Notes under the pieces: generated by a model | Seen by the model: the letters and a program-made list of their open reading frames with translations, nothing else | The model's database searches: none | What the model was told of the DNA's origin: nothing | DNA from: NVQY01 sp047639325 | Lineage (GTDB): Bacteria > Pseudomonadota > Alphaproteobacteria > Rhodobacterales > Rhodobacteraceae | Reading direction: 5' to 3' | DNA: 17,619 bases | Assembly (NCBI GenBank): GCA_047639325.1 | Contig: JBLINN010000045.1 | Location: 1 to 17,619, forward strand | Part shown: one piece after another, positions 1 through 6,940 of the stretch | Layout: the number at the start of each line of letters is the position of its first letter | How positions within the stretch are numbered: position 1 is the first letter of the stretch | Program-made: the position numbers and the translations under genes

Positions 1-199
1 CCTGTCCGTCTGGCTGGAACAGATGCAGCGCACGGGGCAGGTGCGCGCCGACCAACCGCCCCTGATGCTGGCCGAAGGGGTGCAGGCGTTTGAAAGCCAC
101 GTGTTGGGGCTGTGGTTCTGCATGGACCATTCGGCCGAAGAAACCCCGGCCGCCGCCCTGGGGCCGTTCCTGCAGGCGTGGTTAAAGGCGCCAGCCTAG
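1..199 (+). CDS. 3' end of a possible TetR-family regulator (partial)
   Basis: An open frame enters from the window edge, reading from base 2, and ends at TAG 197-199; 65 codons are visible. The peptide begins LSVWLEQMQRTGQVRAD and ends FLQAWLKAPA. It is amphipathic and helical in character. The phrase 'TGQVRAD' followed by an Ala- and Leu-rich helix is typical of the C-terminal ligand-binding or dimer domain of TetR regulators (a small side chain, a turn, then R-x-D). The DNA-binding N-terminus lies outside the window, so the family call is only a resemblance. The gene converges on recF, with 47 bases between the two stop codons. No start codon or ribosome site can be judged. Confidence 0.5.
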   Translation, partial: LSVWLEQMQRTGQVRADQPPLMLAEGVQAFESHVLGLWFCMDHSAEETPAAALGPFLQAWLKAPA

Positions 200-243
200 G
201 CCACCTGCCACAAGACCGGGTTGGGATGTCACTCAGGGCGGAA

Positions 244-273
244 GGGTTACGCAGGCGTCACCTGCGACAACCC
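244..273. terminator. hairpin between the partial gene and recF, overlapping the recF stop
   Basis: Bases 244-248 (GGGTT) pair with 269-273 (AACCC), and 250-255 (CGCAGG) pair with 261-266 (CCTGCG). The loop is five bases and a small internal bulge separates the stems, giving 11 base pairs. The recF stop (247-249) is inside the stem. It sits between convergent genes, so it could stop transcription in both directions. No T-run follows on either strand, so it is not a classical intrinsic terminator. Confidence 0.35.
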
Positions 274-1347
274 ATCACTTTCCGTCACGGTCAAATACTG
301 CGCCCGCGTGCCCAACTCAGCAAACAGTTCTGGTCCGGTGCCGGTCATCCACGCCTGCGCGCCCAACGCGCAAATCTCATCATAAAGTGCGGCCCGGCGA
401 TCCGCATCCAGATGCGCGGCGACCTCATCCAATAACAGGATCGGCGGGGCACCAATCTGCGCGGCCAAAGCGCGGGCATTGGCTAGGATCAGCGACACTA
501 ACAGGGCCTTCTGCTCGCCGGTGGAACAATCGCGCGCCGGCACATCATTGGCCGCATACACCGCATATAGATCACTGCGGTGGGGTCCAATCAAAGTCCG
601 ACCCGCCGCCAGATCGCGGGCCCGGTTCCCTGCCAACGCGTCGCGCAACGCGGTTTCGCTGGCCACCATCTCGCCCTCGCTTTGAACAAGGGTCAGATCC
701 GCCACCGGAAACGCGGTTTCCGCCTGCGCCTGCGCCACCCGCAGATGCGCTAGCGCCTGAACCCGCCCCTGATGAATCGCCGCGCCGGACTCGGCCATCT
801 GCGATTCCAATGCGCCGTACCAACTGGCATCGCGCACCTGATCCTTCAGCAACCGATTCCGCTCACGCATCGCCTTTTCATAGCTCAGCGAGACTTCGGC
901 ATGACCGGGCAGAAAACTCAGCGCCATACGATCCAGAAACCGCCGCCGCCCTTCGGCGCCCTCAATCCACAGCCGGTCCATCGCCGGAATCAGCCACAAC
1001 ACTCGCGCAATTCGCCCTAACGCCAACTGGCTGGCCGCCTTACCGTCCACCCGAACCTGCCGGGCGCCACCACCCTCGGACCAGATCTCAACCTCGTTGA
1101 TCCGCCCGGGCGATTGCACTTCACCGGTCAGCTTCCAGCCCAACGCCTCGGGTCGGCGTGCCATGTCGGCGGCGCTGGCCCGGCGCAACCCGCGACCGGG
1201 GGAAAACAACGATACCGCTTCCAGGATATTGGTCTTGCCCGCGCCGTTAGGCCCGTAAATCGCCACCGGCCGCTCATCAACCGACACTCGCGCCAGCTTG
1301 TGCGACCGGAAATGCGACAACGAAAGCGATGTCAGAAACAACGCCAT
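247..1347 (-). CDS. recF: DNA replication and repair protein RecF
   Basis: RecF is an SMC/ABC-type ATPase that acts with RecO and RecR to load RecA on gapped DNA at stalled forks. The 366-residue protein has the family's expected length. Visible motifs are Walker A GPNGAGKT (residues 32-39), the ABC signature STGEQKALL (about 275-283), Walker B ILLLDE (303-308) and the D-loop AHLD (311-314). The N-terminus 'LTSLSLSHFRSHK' is the usual RecF beta-strand start. The start at 1347 leaves 59 bases after the dnaN stop. No strong Shine-Dalgarno is visible; GGGCGT directly before ATG is the nearest purine-rich patch. It is the third gene of a dnaA-dnaN-recF series. gyrB, which often follows recF, is not here: the next gene is on the opposite strand. 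Confidence 0.96.
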   Translation of the reverse strand: MALFLTSLSLSHFRSHKLARVSVDERPVAIYGPNGAGKTNILEAVSLFSPGRGLRRASAADMARRPEALGWKLTGEVQSPGRINEVEIWSEGGGARQVRVDGKAASQLALGRIARVLWLIPAMDRLWIEGAEGRRRFLDRMALSFLPGHAEVSLSYEKAMRERNRLLKDQVRDASWYGALESQMAESGAAIHQGRVQALAHLRVAQAQAETAFPVADLTLVQSEGEMVASETALRDALAGNRARDLAAGRTLIGPHRSDLYAVYAANDVPARDCSTGEQKALLVSLILANARALAAQIGAPPILLLDEVAAHLDADRRAALYDEICALGAQAWMTGTGPELFAELGTRAQYLTVTESDGLSQVTPA

Positions 1348-1368
1348 ACGCCCGTTCTTTTTCTGGCT

Positions 1369-1406
1369 AAAAAAATCCTCGCCGAAGGCATATCGGCGCA
1401 GCCGAT
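1369..1406 (-). terminator. possible terminator or attenuator between dnaN and recF
   Basis: On the minus strand just after the dnaN stop lies ATCGGC-TGC-GCCGAT (1406-1392), a 6-bp stem with a 3-base loop. It overlaps an alternative 5-bp stem GCCGA/TCGGC (1397-1393 with 1385-1381). The second stem is followed, after GAGGA, by a run of seven T (1375-1369). The two hairpins exclude each other. The T-run suits an intrinsic terminator or partial attenuator lowering recF relative to dnaN, but the 5-base gap before it makes it imperfect. Confidence 0.4.
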
Positions 1407-2525
1407 TTAGACGCGCATCGGCATGACGACATAGATCGCACTGTGATCATTGCCTTCGCGCATCAGCGTTGGATCCCCGGACGAGTTGAACATGAACACC
1501 GCGTTTTCACGATCCACCTGGCTGGCAATCTCCAGCAGATACTTGGCGTTAAACCCAATCTCTAACGGTTCGTCGCTATAGGCCACGGCAAGCTCTTCCT
1601 CGGCGGCGCCACTGTCCGGCGCATTCACCGACAGAATCAACCGATCCTCGTCCAACTGCAACTTGACCGCGCGCGACCGCTCTGACGACACAGTTGCCAC
1701 CCGGTCAACGGCTTGGGCAAACTCACTGGCATCGACTTCCATCCGCTTGGTATTGGCCTGCGGAATCACTCGGGTGTAATCTGGGAAGGTGCCGTCGATC
1801 ACCTTTGACGTCAGGGTAATGTCCGGCGTGGCAAAGCGCACCTTGGTTTCCGACACCGACACGGCAATCACCATTTCGTCGTCATCCAGCAATTTGCGCA
1901 TCTCCATCACTGTCTTGCGCGGCACAATCACCCCCGGCATATCCGCCGCCCCTTCGGGCAGGTCCGCATCAATCCGCGCCAGCCGGTGGCCATCGGTGGC
2001 TACACAGCGCAATACCTTGCCGCCGTCAGATTCGGCCACATGCATATAAACGCCGTTCAGGTAATACCGGGTTTCCTCGTTGGAAATCGCAAAGCGTGAC
2101 TTGTCGAATAACCGGCGCAGCACCACGGCGGGGGCCGAAAAGTTCGACTGGTATTCAGACGTTGCCATCACCGGGAAATCTTCTTTCGGCAGTGTCGCAA
2201 GCGAGAAATTCGACCGCCCGGCTTCAACCGTCAGCCGCCCGGCGGCTTCGTCAGCGGTCAGCGAGACCAGTGCCCCATCGGGCAGTTTGCGCACAATTTC
2301 ATGCAACGTGGTGGCGGCCACAGTGGTGGCACCGGCGCGTTCTACCACCGCCGGGGCCTTGTCGACCACTTCGATATCCAGATCGGTCGCGCGAAACTGC
2401 ACGGTATCGCCTTCGGCCTCGATCAGCACGTTGGCCAGAATGGGGATCGTGTTGCGGCGTTCCACAACGGATTGGGCTTGTGATACGGCCTTTAACAGCG
2501 CGCCGCGTTCAATGCTGATCTTCAT
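1407..2525 (-). CDS. dnaN: DNA polymerase III beta subunit (sliding clamp)
   Basis: DnaN forms the dimeric ring that tethers DNA polymerase III and other clamp-binding proteins to DNA. From the ATG at 2525 the product is 372 residues, starting MKISIERGALLKAV and ending VVMPMRV. That C-terminus matches the conserved clamp tail. The internal phrase 'RSRAVKLQL' is also characteristic. A longer frame reaches 2585, but its extra 20 residues are not clamp-like. The ATG at 2525 has AGAGG 9-10 bases upstream, whereas the ATG at 2534 would sit directly against that site. It lies 223 bases downstream of dnaA, with its own promoter candidate in the gap, and is followed by recF. Confidence 0.97.
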   Translation of the reverse strand: MKISIERGALLKAVSQAQSVVERRNTIPILANVLIEAEGDTVQFRATDLDIEVVDKAPAVVERAGATTVAATTLHEIVRKLPDGALVSLTADEAAGRLTVEAGRSNFSLATLPKEDFPVMATSEYQSNFSAPAVVLRRLFDKSRFAISNEETRYYLNGVYMHVAESDGGKVLRCVATDGHRLARIDADLPEGAADMPGVIVPRKTVMEMRKLLDDDEMVIAVSVSETKVRFATPDITLTSKVIDGTFPDYTRVIPQANTKRMEVDASEFAQAVDRVATVSSERSRAVKLQLDEDRLILSVNAPDSGAAEEELAVAYSDEPLEIGFNAKYLLEIASQVDRENAVFMFNSSGDPTLMREGNDHSAIYVVMPMRV

Positions 2526-2596
2526 ATCCGTCATCCTCTGCACACGCCGGGAAGGGCAACCTACCGGTTTGCCCTCACGACACAAGGTTTTAATGG

Positions 2597-2626
2597 ATTA
2601 GTCCGCCGGAAATGCGGGGGCGTCAA
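2597..2626 (-). promoter_or_regulatory. candidate dnaN promoter
   Basis: On the minus strand TTGACG (2626-2621) matches the -35 consensus at five of six positions. After 18 bases comes ACTAAT (2602-2597), four of six for the -10. Transcription would start around 2590, leaving a leader of about 65 bases before the dnaN ATG. No other hexamer pair in the dnaA-dnaN gap looked better. Confidence 0.45.
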
Positions 2627-2633
2627 GGGGGCC

Positions 2634-2650
2634 GGGCACAGTGAGTGCCC
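2634..2650 (-). terminator. short hairpin downstream of dnaA
   Basis: GGGCAC (2634-2639) and GTGCCC (2645-2650) form a perfect 6-bp stem with a 5-base loop, about 100 bases past the dnaA stop and just upstream of the dnaN promoter candidate. No T-run follows on the minus strand. It may be a factor-dependent end of the dnaA transcript, or a chance palindrome. Confidence 0.3.
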
Positions 2651-2748
2651 AGGTATGGTAATGCGGTCGATTGCGCGATTAAGTCCGGACGCGCCATGCC
2701 GGTGGCGAAACCCTCTCGGCCTGATGGCGCCGCGCCTCTGGCCAGCCG

Positions 2749-4140
2749 CTATGCCTCTAGCGACCGGCGCAGCATTTCGACGTCTTCGGCGATCTGACCA
2801 TCGGTTTGCTTCAGCTCTTCGATGCGCCGCACCCCGTGCATGATCGTGGTATGATCACGCCCGCCAAACCGCCGCCCGATTTCCGGCAGGGACCGGCTGG
2901 TCAGCTGTTTGCTCAGATACATCGCAACCTGACGCGGACGGGCATAAGACCGCAAGCGTTTGGGTCCGATGATATCGGACATGCGGATGTTGTAATAATC
3001 CGACACCCGGCGCTGAATTTCCTCGACGGTGATCTTGCGCTCGGATGCGCGCAGAACGTCGGCCAGGCAATCCTGGGTCAGCTCCATATCAATCTCGCGC
3101 CCCACCAACGAGGCAAAGGCGAACAGCCGGGTCAACGCGCCCTCAAGCACCCGCACATTGGTCGAAATCCGGTGCGCCAGAAATTCCAACACGCCGTCGT
3201 TGATCTGCACATCGGGATAGGAGCTGCCATAATGCTGCACCTTGGTTTGCAGAATGCCCAGCCGCAATTCGTAATCGGTTGGGTGCAAATCCACCACCAG
3301 GCCACATTGCAGGCGGGATTTCACCCGATCCTCTAGGTCCTTGATCTCGCCCGGGGCGCGGTCGGCGGAAATGATGATCTGTTTGTTCTGGTCAACCAGC
3401 GCGTTGAAGGTGTGAAAGAATTCTTCCTGCGTGCTGTCCTTACCGGCGATGAATTGCACGTCATCCACCATCAGCACATCCACCGACCGAAACAACACCT
3501 TAAAGTCCATCATCTTGCGTTCGCGCAGGGCCTGAACAAAGCGATACATGAACTGTTCGGCGGACAGAAACAGCACGTTCAATTCGGGTTGGCGCGCGCG
3601 CAATTCCCAGGCAATGGCGTGCATCAGGTGAGTTTTGCCCAGACCTACGCCGCCATAAAGAACCAGCGGGTTGAACGTGACTGGCCCGCCTTCGCTGACC
3701 CGGCGGGCAGCGGCGTGGGCCAGTTCGTTGGGCTTGCCCACAACAAACGAGTCAAAGGTGAAACGCGCGTCAAGCGGGGCCGCCTGCAAAGAATAGGCCA
3801 CATCTTGGGTTTTTTGCGACGGGGCTGACCCTTTTGAGGCAGCGGCGCTTTTGCCGCTGGCCCCATTGCTGCGCCCGGCAATCGGACGCAGCTGGGAATT
3901 GGTCGCGACCTTGAACGTAATGCGCTGAACGGCCTCACCGGCGGCCTTCAGTTCATACATGATCAGATCGGCGAAATTCTGGCTGACGTAATTGCCCATG
4001 AAATTCGTCGGCACATTGAACAGGGCAACCCCATCCTGCAGCTGTGCGAATTCCAGTGGTTCAATCCAGGTCTTATAGTTATTTTGTCCAACTGTCTTAA
4101 GCAGTCGTTGTCTGAGTTGACCCCATTTTTCTTGTATCAT
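2749..4140 (-). CDS. dnaA: Chromosomal replication initiator protein DnaA
   Basis: DnaA binds 9-mer boxes at the origin and melts it in its ATP form. The preferred product has 463 residues. Domain I begins MIQEKWGQLRQRLLKTVG, with 'NNYKTWIEPL' at 20-29. A Gly/Ala/Ser linker (domain II) covers about 88-115. The AAA+ domain has Walker A GGVGLGKT (163-170) and Walker B VLMVDDVQF (222-230). Domain IV carries the DNA-binding signature GGRDHTTIMHG (426-436). The frame stays open to an ATG at 4218, adding 26 residues with no domain I likeness; start 4140 matches the usual length. The ribosome site is weak either way (GTGGGG near 4150). The long upstream gap holds DnaA boxes and GANTC sites, suggesting autoregulation and control by CcrM methylation, as described for Caulobacter dnaA. 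Confidence 0.95.
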   Translation of the reverse strand: MIQEKWGQLRQRLLKTVGQNNYKTWIEPLEFAQLQDGVALFNVPTNFMGNYVSQNFADLIMYELKAAGEAVQRITFKVATNSQLRPIAGRSNGASGKSAAASKGSAPSQKTQDVAYSLQAAPLDARFTFDSFVVGKPNELAHAAARRVSEGGPVTFNPLVLYGGVGLGKTHLMHAIAWELRARQPELNVLFLSAEQFMYRFVQALRERKMMDFKVLFRSVDVLMVDDVQFIAGKDSTQEEFFHTFNALVDQNKQIIISADRAPGEIKDLEDRVKSRLQCGLVVDLHPTDYELRLGILQTKVQHYGSSYPDVQINDGVLEFLAHRISTNVRVLEGALTRLFAFASLVGREIDMELTQDCLADVLRASERKITVEEIQRRVSDYYNIRMSDIIGPKRLRSYARPRQVAMYLSKQLTSRSLPEIGRRFGGRDHTTIMHGVRRIEELKQTDGQIAEDVEMLRRSLEA

Positions 4141-4192
4141 GCAGCGCCCCACGCATCCCGTTTTGTGGCCTTTTGGCCTGTCCCCAAAATTG

Positions 4193-4209
4193 GCCGAACC
4201 AAGTTCGGC
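4193..4209 (-). promoter_or_regulatory. hairpin in the dnaA upstream leader
   Basis: GCCGAAC (4193-4199) and GTTCGGC (4203-4209) are perfect inverted repeats around a 3-base loop. A smaller palindrome, GGCC-TTTT-GGCC, lies at 4167-4178. Both fall 27-69 bases before the preferred dnaA start and would be in the mRNA leader, or in the first codons if the longer start at 4218 were used. A role in translational control is inference. Confidence 0.35.
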
Positions 4210-4435
4210 GAGATTCACTTCGCAGCAATGAATGCGCCCCCCCGCAGGTTGGCGTTTGTCCTTTGTCAGGACACTGTATCAGCGGCGGATAAACAGGCAG
4301 TCCGTTCATCCCAGACAGCCGTTCCGCTGCCTTCATGCCACCGTTACACACTCATGTACTGACAGGGCCGTCCTCCGGTTTGTAACCGGTGTCACGCATA
4401 TCGGTCCAAGCGGTATAGTCCGCCACTACCGATGA

Positions 4436-4444
4436 TTGTTCACA
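4436..4444 (+). promoter_or_regulatory. DnaA box candidate
   Basis: TTGTTCACA matches the DnaA-box consensus TTATNCACA at eight of nine positions. It lies about 300 bases upstream of the dnaA start, close to the CGGAA-T-TTCCG palindrome. It fits feedback control by DnaA, but one 8/9 match in a 552-base region can arise by chance. Confidence 0.45.
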
Positions 4445-4570
4445 CTCTATCCCGATACCTGTCGGAATTTCCGGTAAACAGCCTGTCCCCCCAAGCGAGT
4501 GAATCGCTAAAACAGTGGTAGCAACTTCGGACACCAGCCAGCAATGAATCTATGCTGTTGACTCAGGCTT

Positions 4571-4579
4571 TGCGGATAA
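4571..4579 (-). promoter_or_regulatory. DnaA box candidate
   Basis: Read on the minus strand the site is TTATCCGCA, eight of nine against TTATCCACA. It is flanked directly by GANTC sites at 4560-4564 and 4581-4585, so methylation state and DnaA binding could affect each other. Confidence 0.5.
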
Positions 4580-4627
4580 AGAATCTCTCGCGGTTGCAGA
4601 ATGACCAATCGATAAGCACGGCATGCG

Positions 4628-4654
4628 AAAAGGCGCTGCAAACAGCAACGCCTT
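4628..4654 (-). terminator. rpsT intrinsic terminator
   Basis: About 40 bases after the rpsT stop, the minus strand reads AAGGC-GTT-GCTG, loop TTTG, CAGC-GCCTT and then two more T. This is a 9-bp stem with a 3-base bulge ending in a run of four T. The position directly behind a highly expressed ribosomal gene supports a terminator. Confidence 0.6.
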
Positions 4655-4692
4655 ACCACGAAATAGTTTTCATAGAGTCGCCAGGGTGGCGA

Positions 4693-4956
4693 TTAGCCCA
4701 GCGCTTTGACGCGCGACGACAGACGCGACATTTTGCGTGCAGCGGTGTTTTTGTGGAACACACCCTTGGTCACGCCGCGCATCAGCTCTGGCTGAGCCGC
4801 GCGCAGGGCTGACGTGGCGGCATCTTTGTCACCCGAAGCAATGGCTTCTTCGACGGCGCGCAGGTGGGTGCGAATCCGCGAACGACGGGCTTTGTTGATC
4901 GCAAAGCGCGTTTCGTTCTGGCGGGCACGTTTTTTGGCTTGTGGTGTATTGGCCAT
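4693..4956 (-). CDS. rpsT: 30S ribosomal protein S20
   Basis: S20 is a helical 16S rRNA-binding protein of the small subunit. The 87-residue product begins MANTPQAKKRARQNETR, the standard S20 opening. It is rich in Lys, Arg and Ala and has the expected length. The basic motif 'KARRSRIRTHLRA' and the ending 'RLSSRVKALG' also fit. It is a separate transcription unit with a terminator downstream and about 200 bases upstream. Its position next to dnaA is a common alphaproteobacterial arrangement. No strong Shine-Dalgarno is visible; GAAAG about 10 bases upstream is the best candidate. Confidence 0.96.
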   Translation of the reverse strand: MANTPQAKKRARQNETRFAINKARRSRIRTHLRAVEEAIASGDKDAATSALRAAQPELMRGVTKGVFHKNTAARKMSRLSSRVKALG

Positions 4957-5119
4957 GTGGTTCAGACTTTCATTCGGTTTCGGTTATTCAAAAAGCGCGA
5001 TGCCAAAGCCGACCCCGATGGAACCCATCGTCGTGATTCTAGCCAGAGCGGGCCGCACGCGCATGTATAGCGGCGCTGACTACCCAAGTTTTCAGCCTTT
5101 GCCAACCTCAAAGTTCGTC

Positions 5120-5141
5120 CCGGGCAACCGCAGCTGCCCGG
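5120..5141 (-). terminator. hairpin downstream of the enoyl-CoA hydratase gene
   Basis: CCGGGCA (5120-5126) pairs perfectly with TGCCCGG (5135-5141) around an 8-base loop, 20 bases past the hydratase stop. No T-run follows on the minus strand. It may still end or stabilise the mutM-hydratase transcript before rpsT. Confidence 0.4.
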
Positions 5142-5161
5142 TCAATACGATCAGTGTGGCG

Positions 5162-5938
5162 CTACTTGTCGCGGAACTGTGCCTGACGTTTTTCCAGAAA
5201 CGCGGCCATGCCCTCTTTCTGGTCTTCGGTAGCGAACATCGAATGGAACACCCGGCGTTCGAACAGGATACCTTCGGACAGGCTTACTTCGTAGCTGCGG
5301 TTCACCGATTCTTTGGCGGCAGCCGTCGTCAGCATGGATTTTTCAGCAATCTTCTGTGCCGCGCCCATTGCCTCTTCGATCAGCTTTTTGGCGGGCACGA
5401 TACGGCTGACAAGGCCGCTGCGCTCGGCCTCTTCGGCGTTCATGAAACGGCCCGTCAGGTTCATATCCATCGCTTTGGACTTGCCCACAAACCGCGTCAG
5501 GCGCTGGGTGCCGCCCATGCCGGCGATAACGCCCAGGTTAATCTCGGGCTGGCCGAATTTGGCGGTGTCGGCGGCGATGATGAAATCACAGGCCATTGCC
5601 AGCTCACAGCCGCCGCCCAAGGCATAGCCCGCCACAGCGGCGATGATCGGCTTGCGAATGCTGACGATCCGGTCAGACGCATCGGCAAACAGGTTTTCGG
5701 TAAACACATCGCCAAAATTCTTGCCCGACATTTCCTTGATGTCGGCCCCGGCGGCAAAGGCCTTTTCCGACCCGGTGATCACGATGCAACGCACCTTGTC
5801 ATTGGCATCCGCGTCTTCCAATGCCTGGCACAATTCACGTAACAGCTGGGTGTTCAGGGCGTTCAGGGCATCGGGGCGGTTCAGCTTGATCAGGGCAACG
5901 TGGTCTTCGACCTCTGCAGTGATCGTCTCATAAGCCAT
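5162..5938 (-). CDS. Enoyl-CoA hydratase (crotonase family)
   Basis: It hydrates trans-2-enoyl-CoA to 3-hydroxyacyl-CoA in fatty-acid or short-chain acyl-CoA degradation. The 258-residue protein has the usual length of a single-domain crotonase. The oxyanion and CoA-site motifs AAGADIKEM (62-70) and YALGGGCELAMACD (105-118) are present. Both catalytic glutamates can be placed: E112 (GGGCE) and E132 (GQPEINLG), equivalent to rat Glu144 and Glu164. Retention of both argues for a true hydratase, not an isomerase or hydrolase homologue. It starts 64 bases after the mutM stop and probably shares its transcript. The exact substrate cannot be told from sequence, and no other beta-oxidation gene lies nearby. 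Confidence 0.92.
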   Translation of the reverse strand: MAYETITAEVEDHVALIKLNRPDALNALNTQLLRELCQALEDADANDKVRCIVITGSEKAFAAGADIKEMSGKNFGDVFTENLFADASDRIVSIRKPIIAAVAGYALGGGCELAMACDFIIAADTAKFGQPEINLGVIAGMGGTQRLTRFVGKSKAMDMNLTGRFMNAEEAERSGLVSRIVPAKKLIEEAMGAAQKIAEKSMLTTAAAKESVNRSYEVSLSEGILFERRVFHSMFATEDQKEGMAAFLEKRQAQFRDK

Positions 5939-6002
5939 GGGGTTTGCTTTCGGTTGTTCCGTTTAGGACGGATTCCATACCATGCGCGCACATCGGTTCA
6001 AG

Positions 6003-6854
6003 TTATCTTTGGCATTGCGCGCAATAGAAGGTTGAGCGTCCCGCCTGAACGATTCGGCTGATGACCCCGGGGCAATCAGGGGTGCGACACGCGTCGCCCT
6101 CTCGGCCATAGACATCAAAGGAATGCTGGAAATATCCAAGCTCTCCATCGGCTTGGCGGAAATCGCGCAAGCTGGAGCCGCCCGCCTTGATCGCGTCCTC
6201 CAGCACTTTGCGGATGATCGGAACCAGCGCTGCTACCCGTTTCGGCGTAATCTTGCCGACCTTGTGACTTGGTGACATTTGCGCGCGGAATAATGCCTCG
6301 CAGACGTAAATATTGCCCAACCCCGCCACGATCCGCTGATTCAGCAGCGCCGATTTGACTGGGGTGTTGCGGTTATGAAACGCCTTGATCAAATAGTCTT
6401 CGTGAAAATCATTGCCCAGCGGTTCTGGCCCCAGCCCCGCCAACAGTTTGTGCTGCTCCGCCGTGGCGGTCTGCAGCAAATCCATCGCTCCAAACCGGCG
6501 CGGATCGTTAAAGGTGATGCGCGCGCCGTTTTGCATATGCAGCACCACATGGTCATGCTTTTGCGTCGCCGGATGGTCATGCGCAAACCGCCCCAGCGGA
6601 TCACCCGAAACCGTCATTCGCCCCGACATGCCCAGATGGATCAACAAGGTCTCGCCACTGTCCAGATCGGACAGAATGTATTTCGACCGCCGCCGCAACC
6701 GCAGCACCTTTCGCGCGGTCAACCGGTCAGCCATGCGATCCGGAAATGGCCAGCGCAGGTCAGGGCGATTCACATCCGCCTGGGCAATCACCTGCCCCTC
6801 CATCGCTGGGGCCAGCCCGGTTCGGACGGTTTCAACTTCGGGCAATTCGGGCAT
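6003..6854 (-). CDS. mutM: Formamidopyrimidine-DNA glycosylase (8-oxoguanine repair)
   Basis: MutM/Fpg removes 8-oxoguanine and formamidopyrimidines and nicks the abasic site. The start at 6854 is fixed by the invariant N-terminus MPELPEVETV: after Met removal, Pro is the nucleophile and Glu the acid. AGGAG also sits 7 bases upstream, so a frame start six codons earlier is rejected. The 283-residue protein shows the catalytic Lys in RRSKYIL (K58) and the helix-two-turn-helix QRIVAGLGNIYVCE (173-186). The C-terminal zinc finger has Cys 256, 261, 278 and 281, with C-x4-C spacing in the first pair instead of the C-x2-C of E. coli. It is divergent from ubiE, with 86 bases between the starts. Confidence 0.96.
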   Translation of the reverse strand: MPELPEVETVRTGLAPAMEGQVIAQADVNRPDLRWPFPDRMADRLTARKVLRLRRRSKYILSDLDSGETLLIHLGMSGRMTVSGDPLGRFAHDHPATQKHDHVVLHMQNGARITFNDPRRFGAMDLLQTATAEQHKLLAGLGPEPLGNDFHEDYLIKAFHNRNTPVKSALLNQRIVAGLGNIYVCEALFRAQMSPSHKVGKITPKRVAALVPIIRKVLEDAIKAGGSSLRDFRQADGELGYFQHSFDVYGREGDACRTPDCPGVISRIVQAGRSTFYCAQCQR

Positions 6855-6881
6855 ATCACGCTCCTGTTCCAACAGGCCGCA

Positions 6882-6909
6882 TTGTGCCTGCCCCCCAGCG
6901 CCCTATAAC
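6882..6909 (+). promoter_or_regulatory. candidate ubiE-ubiB promoter
   Basis: TTGTGC (6882-6887), 16 bases, then TATAAC (6904-6909, five of six for the -10). Transcription would start near 6916, about 25 bases before the ubiE ATG. The -35 is weak (three of six). Confidence 0.45.
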
Positions 6910-6940
6910 AAGGGCGAAATCCTTGAACGGCAATACCCTG

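Larger units (their letters stand above)
4501..4679. promoter_or_regulatory. cluster of five GANTC (CcrM) methylation sites
   Basis: GANTC sites occur at 4501-4505, 4546-4550, 4560-4564, 4581-4585 and 4675-4679, with a sixth at 4212-4216. Under equal base frequencies about 0.7 would be expected in 180 bases. CcrM methylates GANTC in alphaproteobacteria, and in Caulobacter methylation of the dnaA promoter affects its cell-cycle expression. The same is inferred here from position and density. Confidence 0.6.
4141..4692. promoter_or_regulatory. dnaA-rpsT intergenic control region (552 bases, no gene)
   Basis: No open frame here looks coding; short frames lack ribosome sites and family likeness. 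The region must carry the dnaA promoter, read leftward. I found no strong -35/-10 pair; TATACC (minus strand, about 4417-4412) is a weak -10. Palindromes include CCGGTT-TGT-AACCGG (4375-4389) and CGGAA-T-TTCCG (4463-4473), both possible protein-binding sites. Near-consensus DnaA boxes lie at 4436-4444 and 4571-4579, with a weaker 7/9 match at 4284-4292 on the minus strand. GANTC sites are dense in the rpsT-proximal part. There is no obvious AT-rich unwinding element, so the sequence alone does not make this an origin. Confidence 0.7.

Noticed and set aside
387..1100. 237-codon plus-strand frame opposite recF
   Set aside because: It is antisense to a complete recF, very rich in Pro, Arg and His, with no ribosome site or recognisable domain. 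Such shadow frames are common in high-GC DNA.
4141..4692. Calling this region the chromosomal origin
   Set aside because: There are only two 8/9 DnaA boxes and no clear AT-rich unwinding element. In several alphaproteobacteria the origin is not beside dnaA. GC skew over the genome would decide.
4814..5842. 342-codon plus-strand frame across rpsT and the enoyl-CoA hydratase
   Set aside because: It runs antisense through two certain genes, and its composition mirrors their complement; no family likeness.
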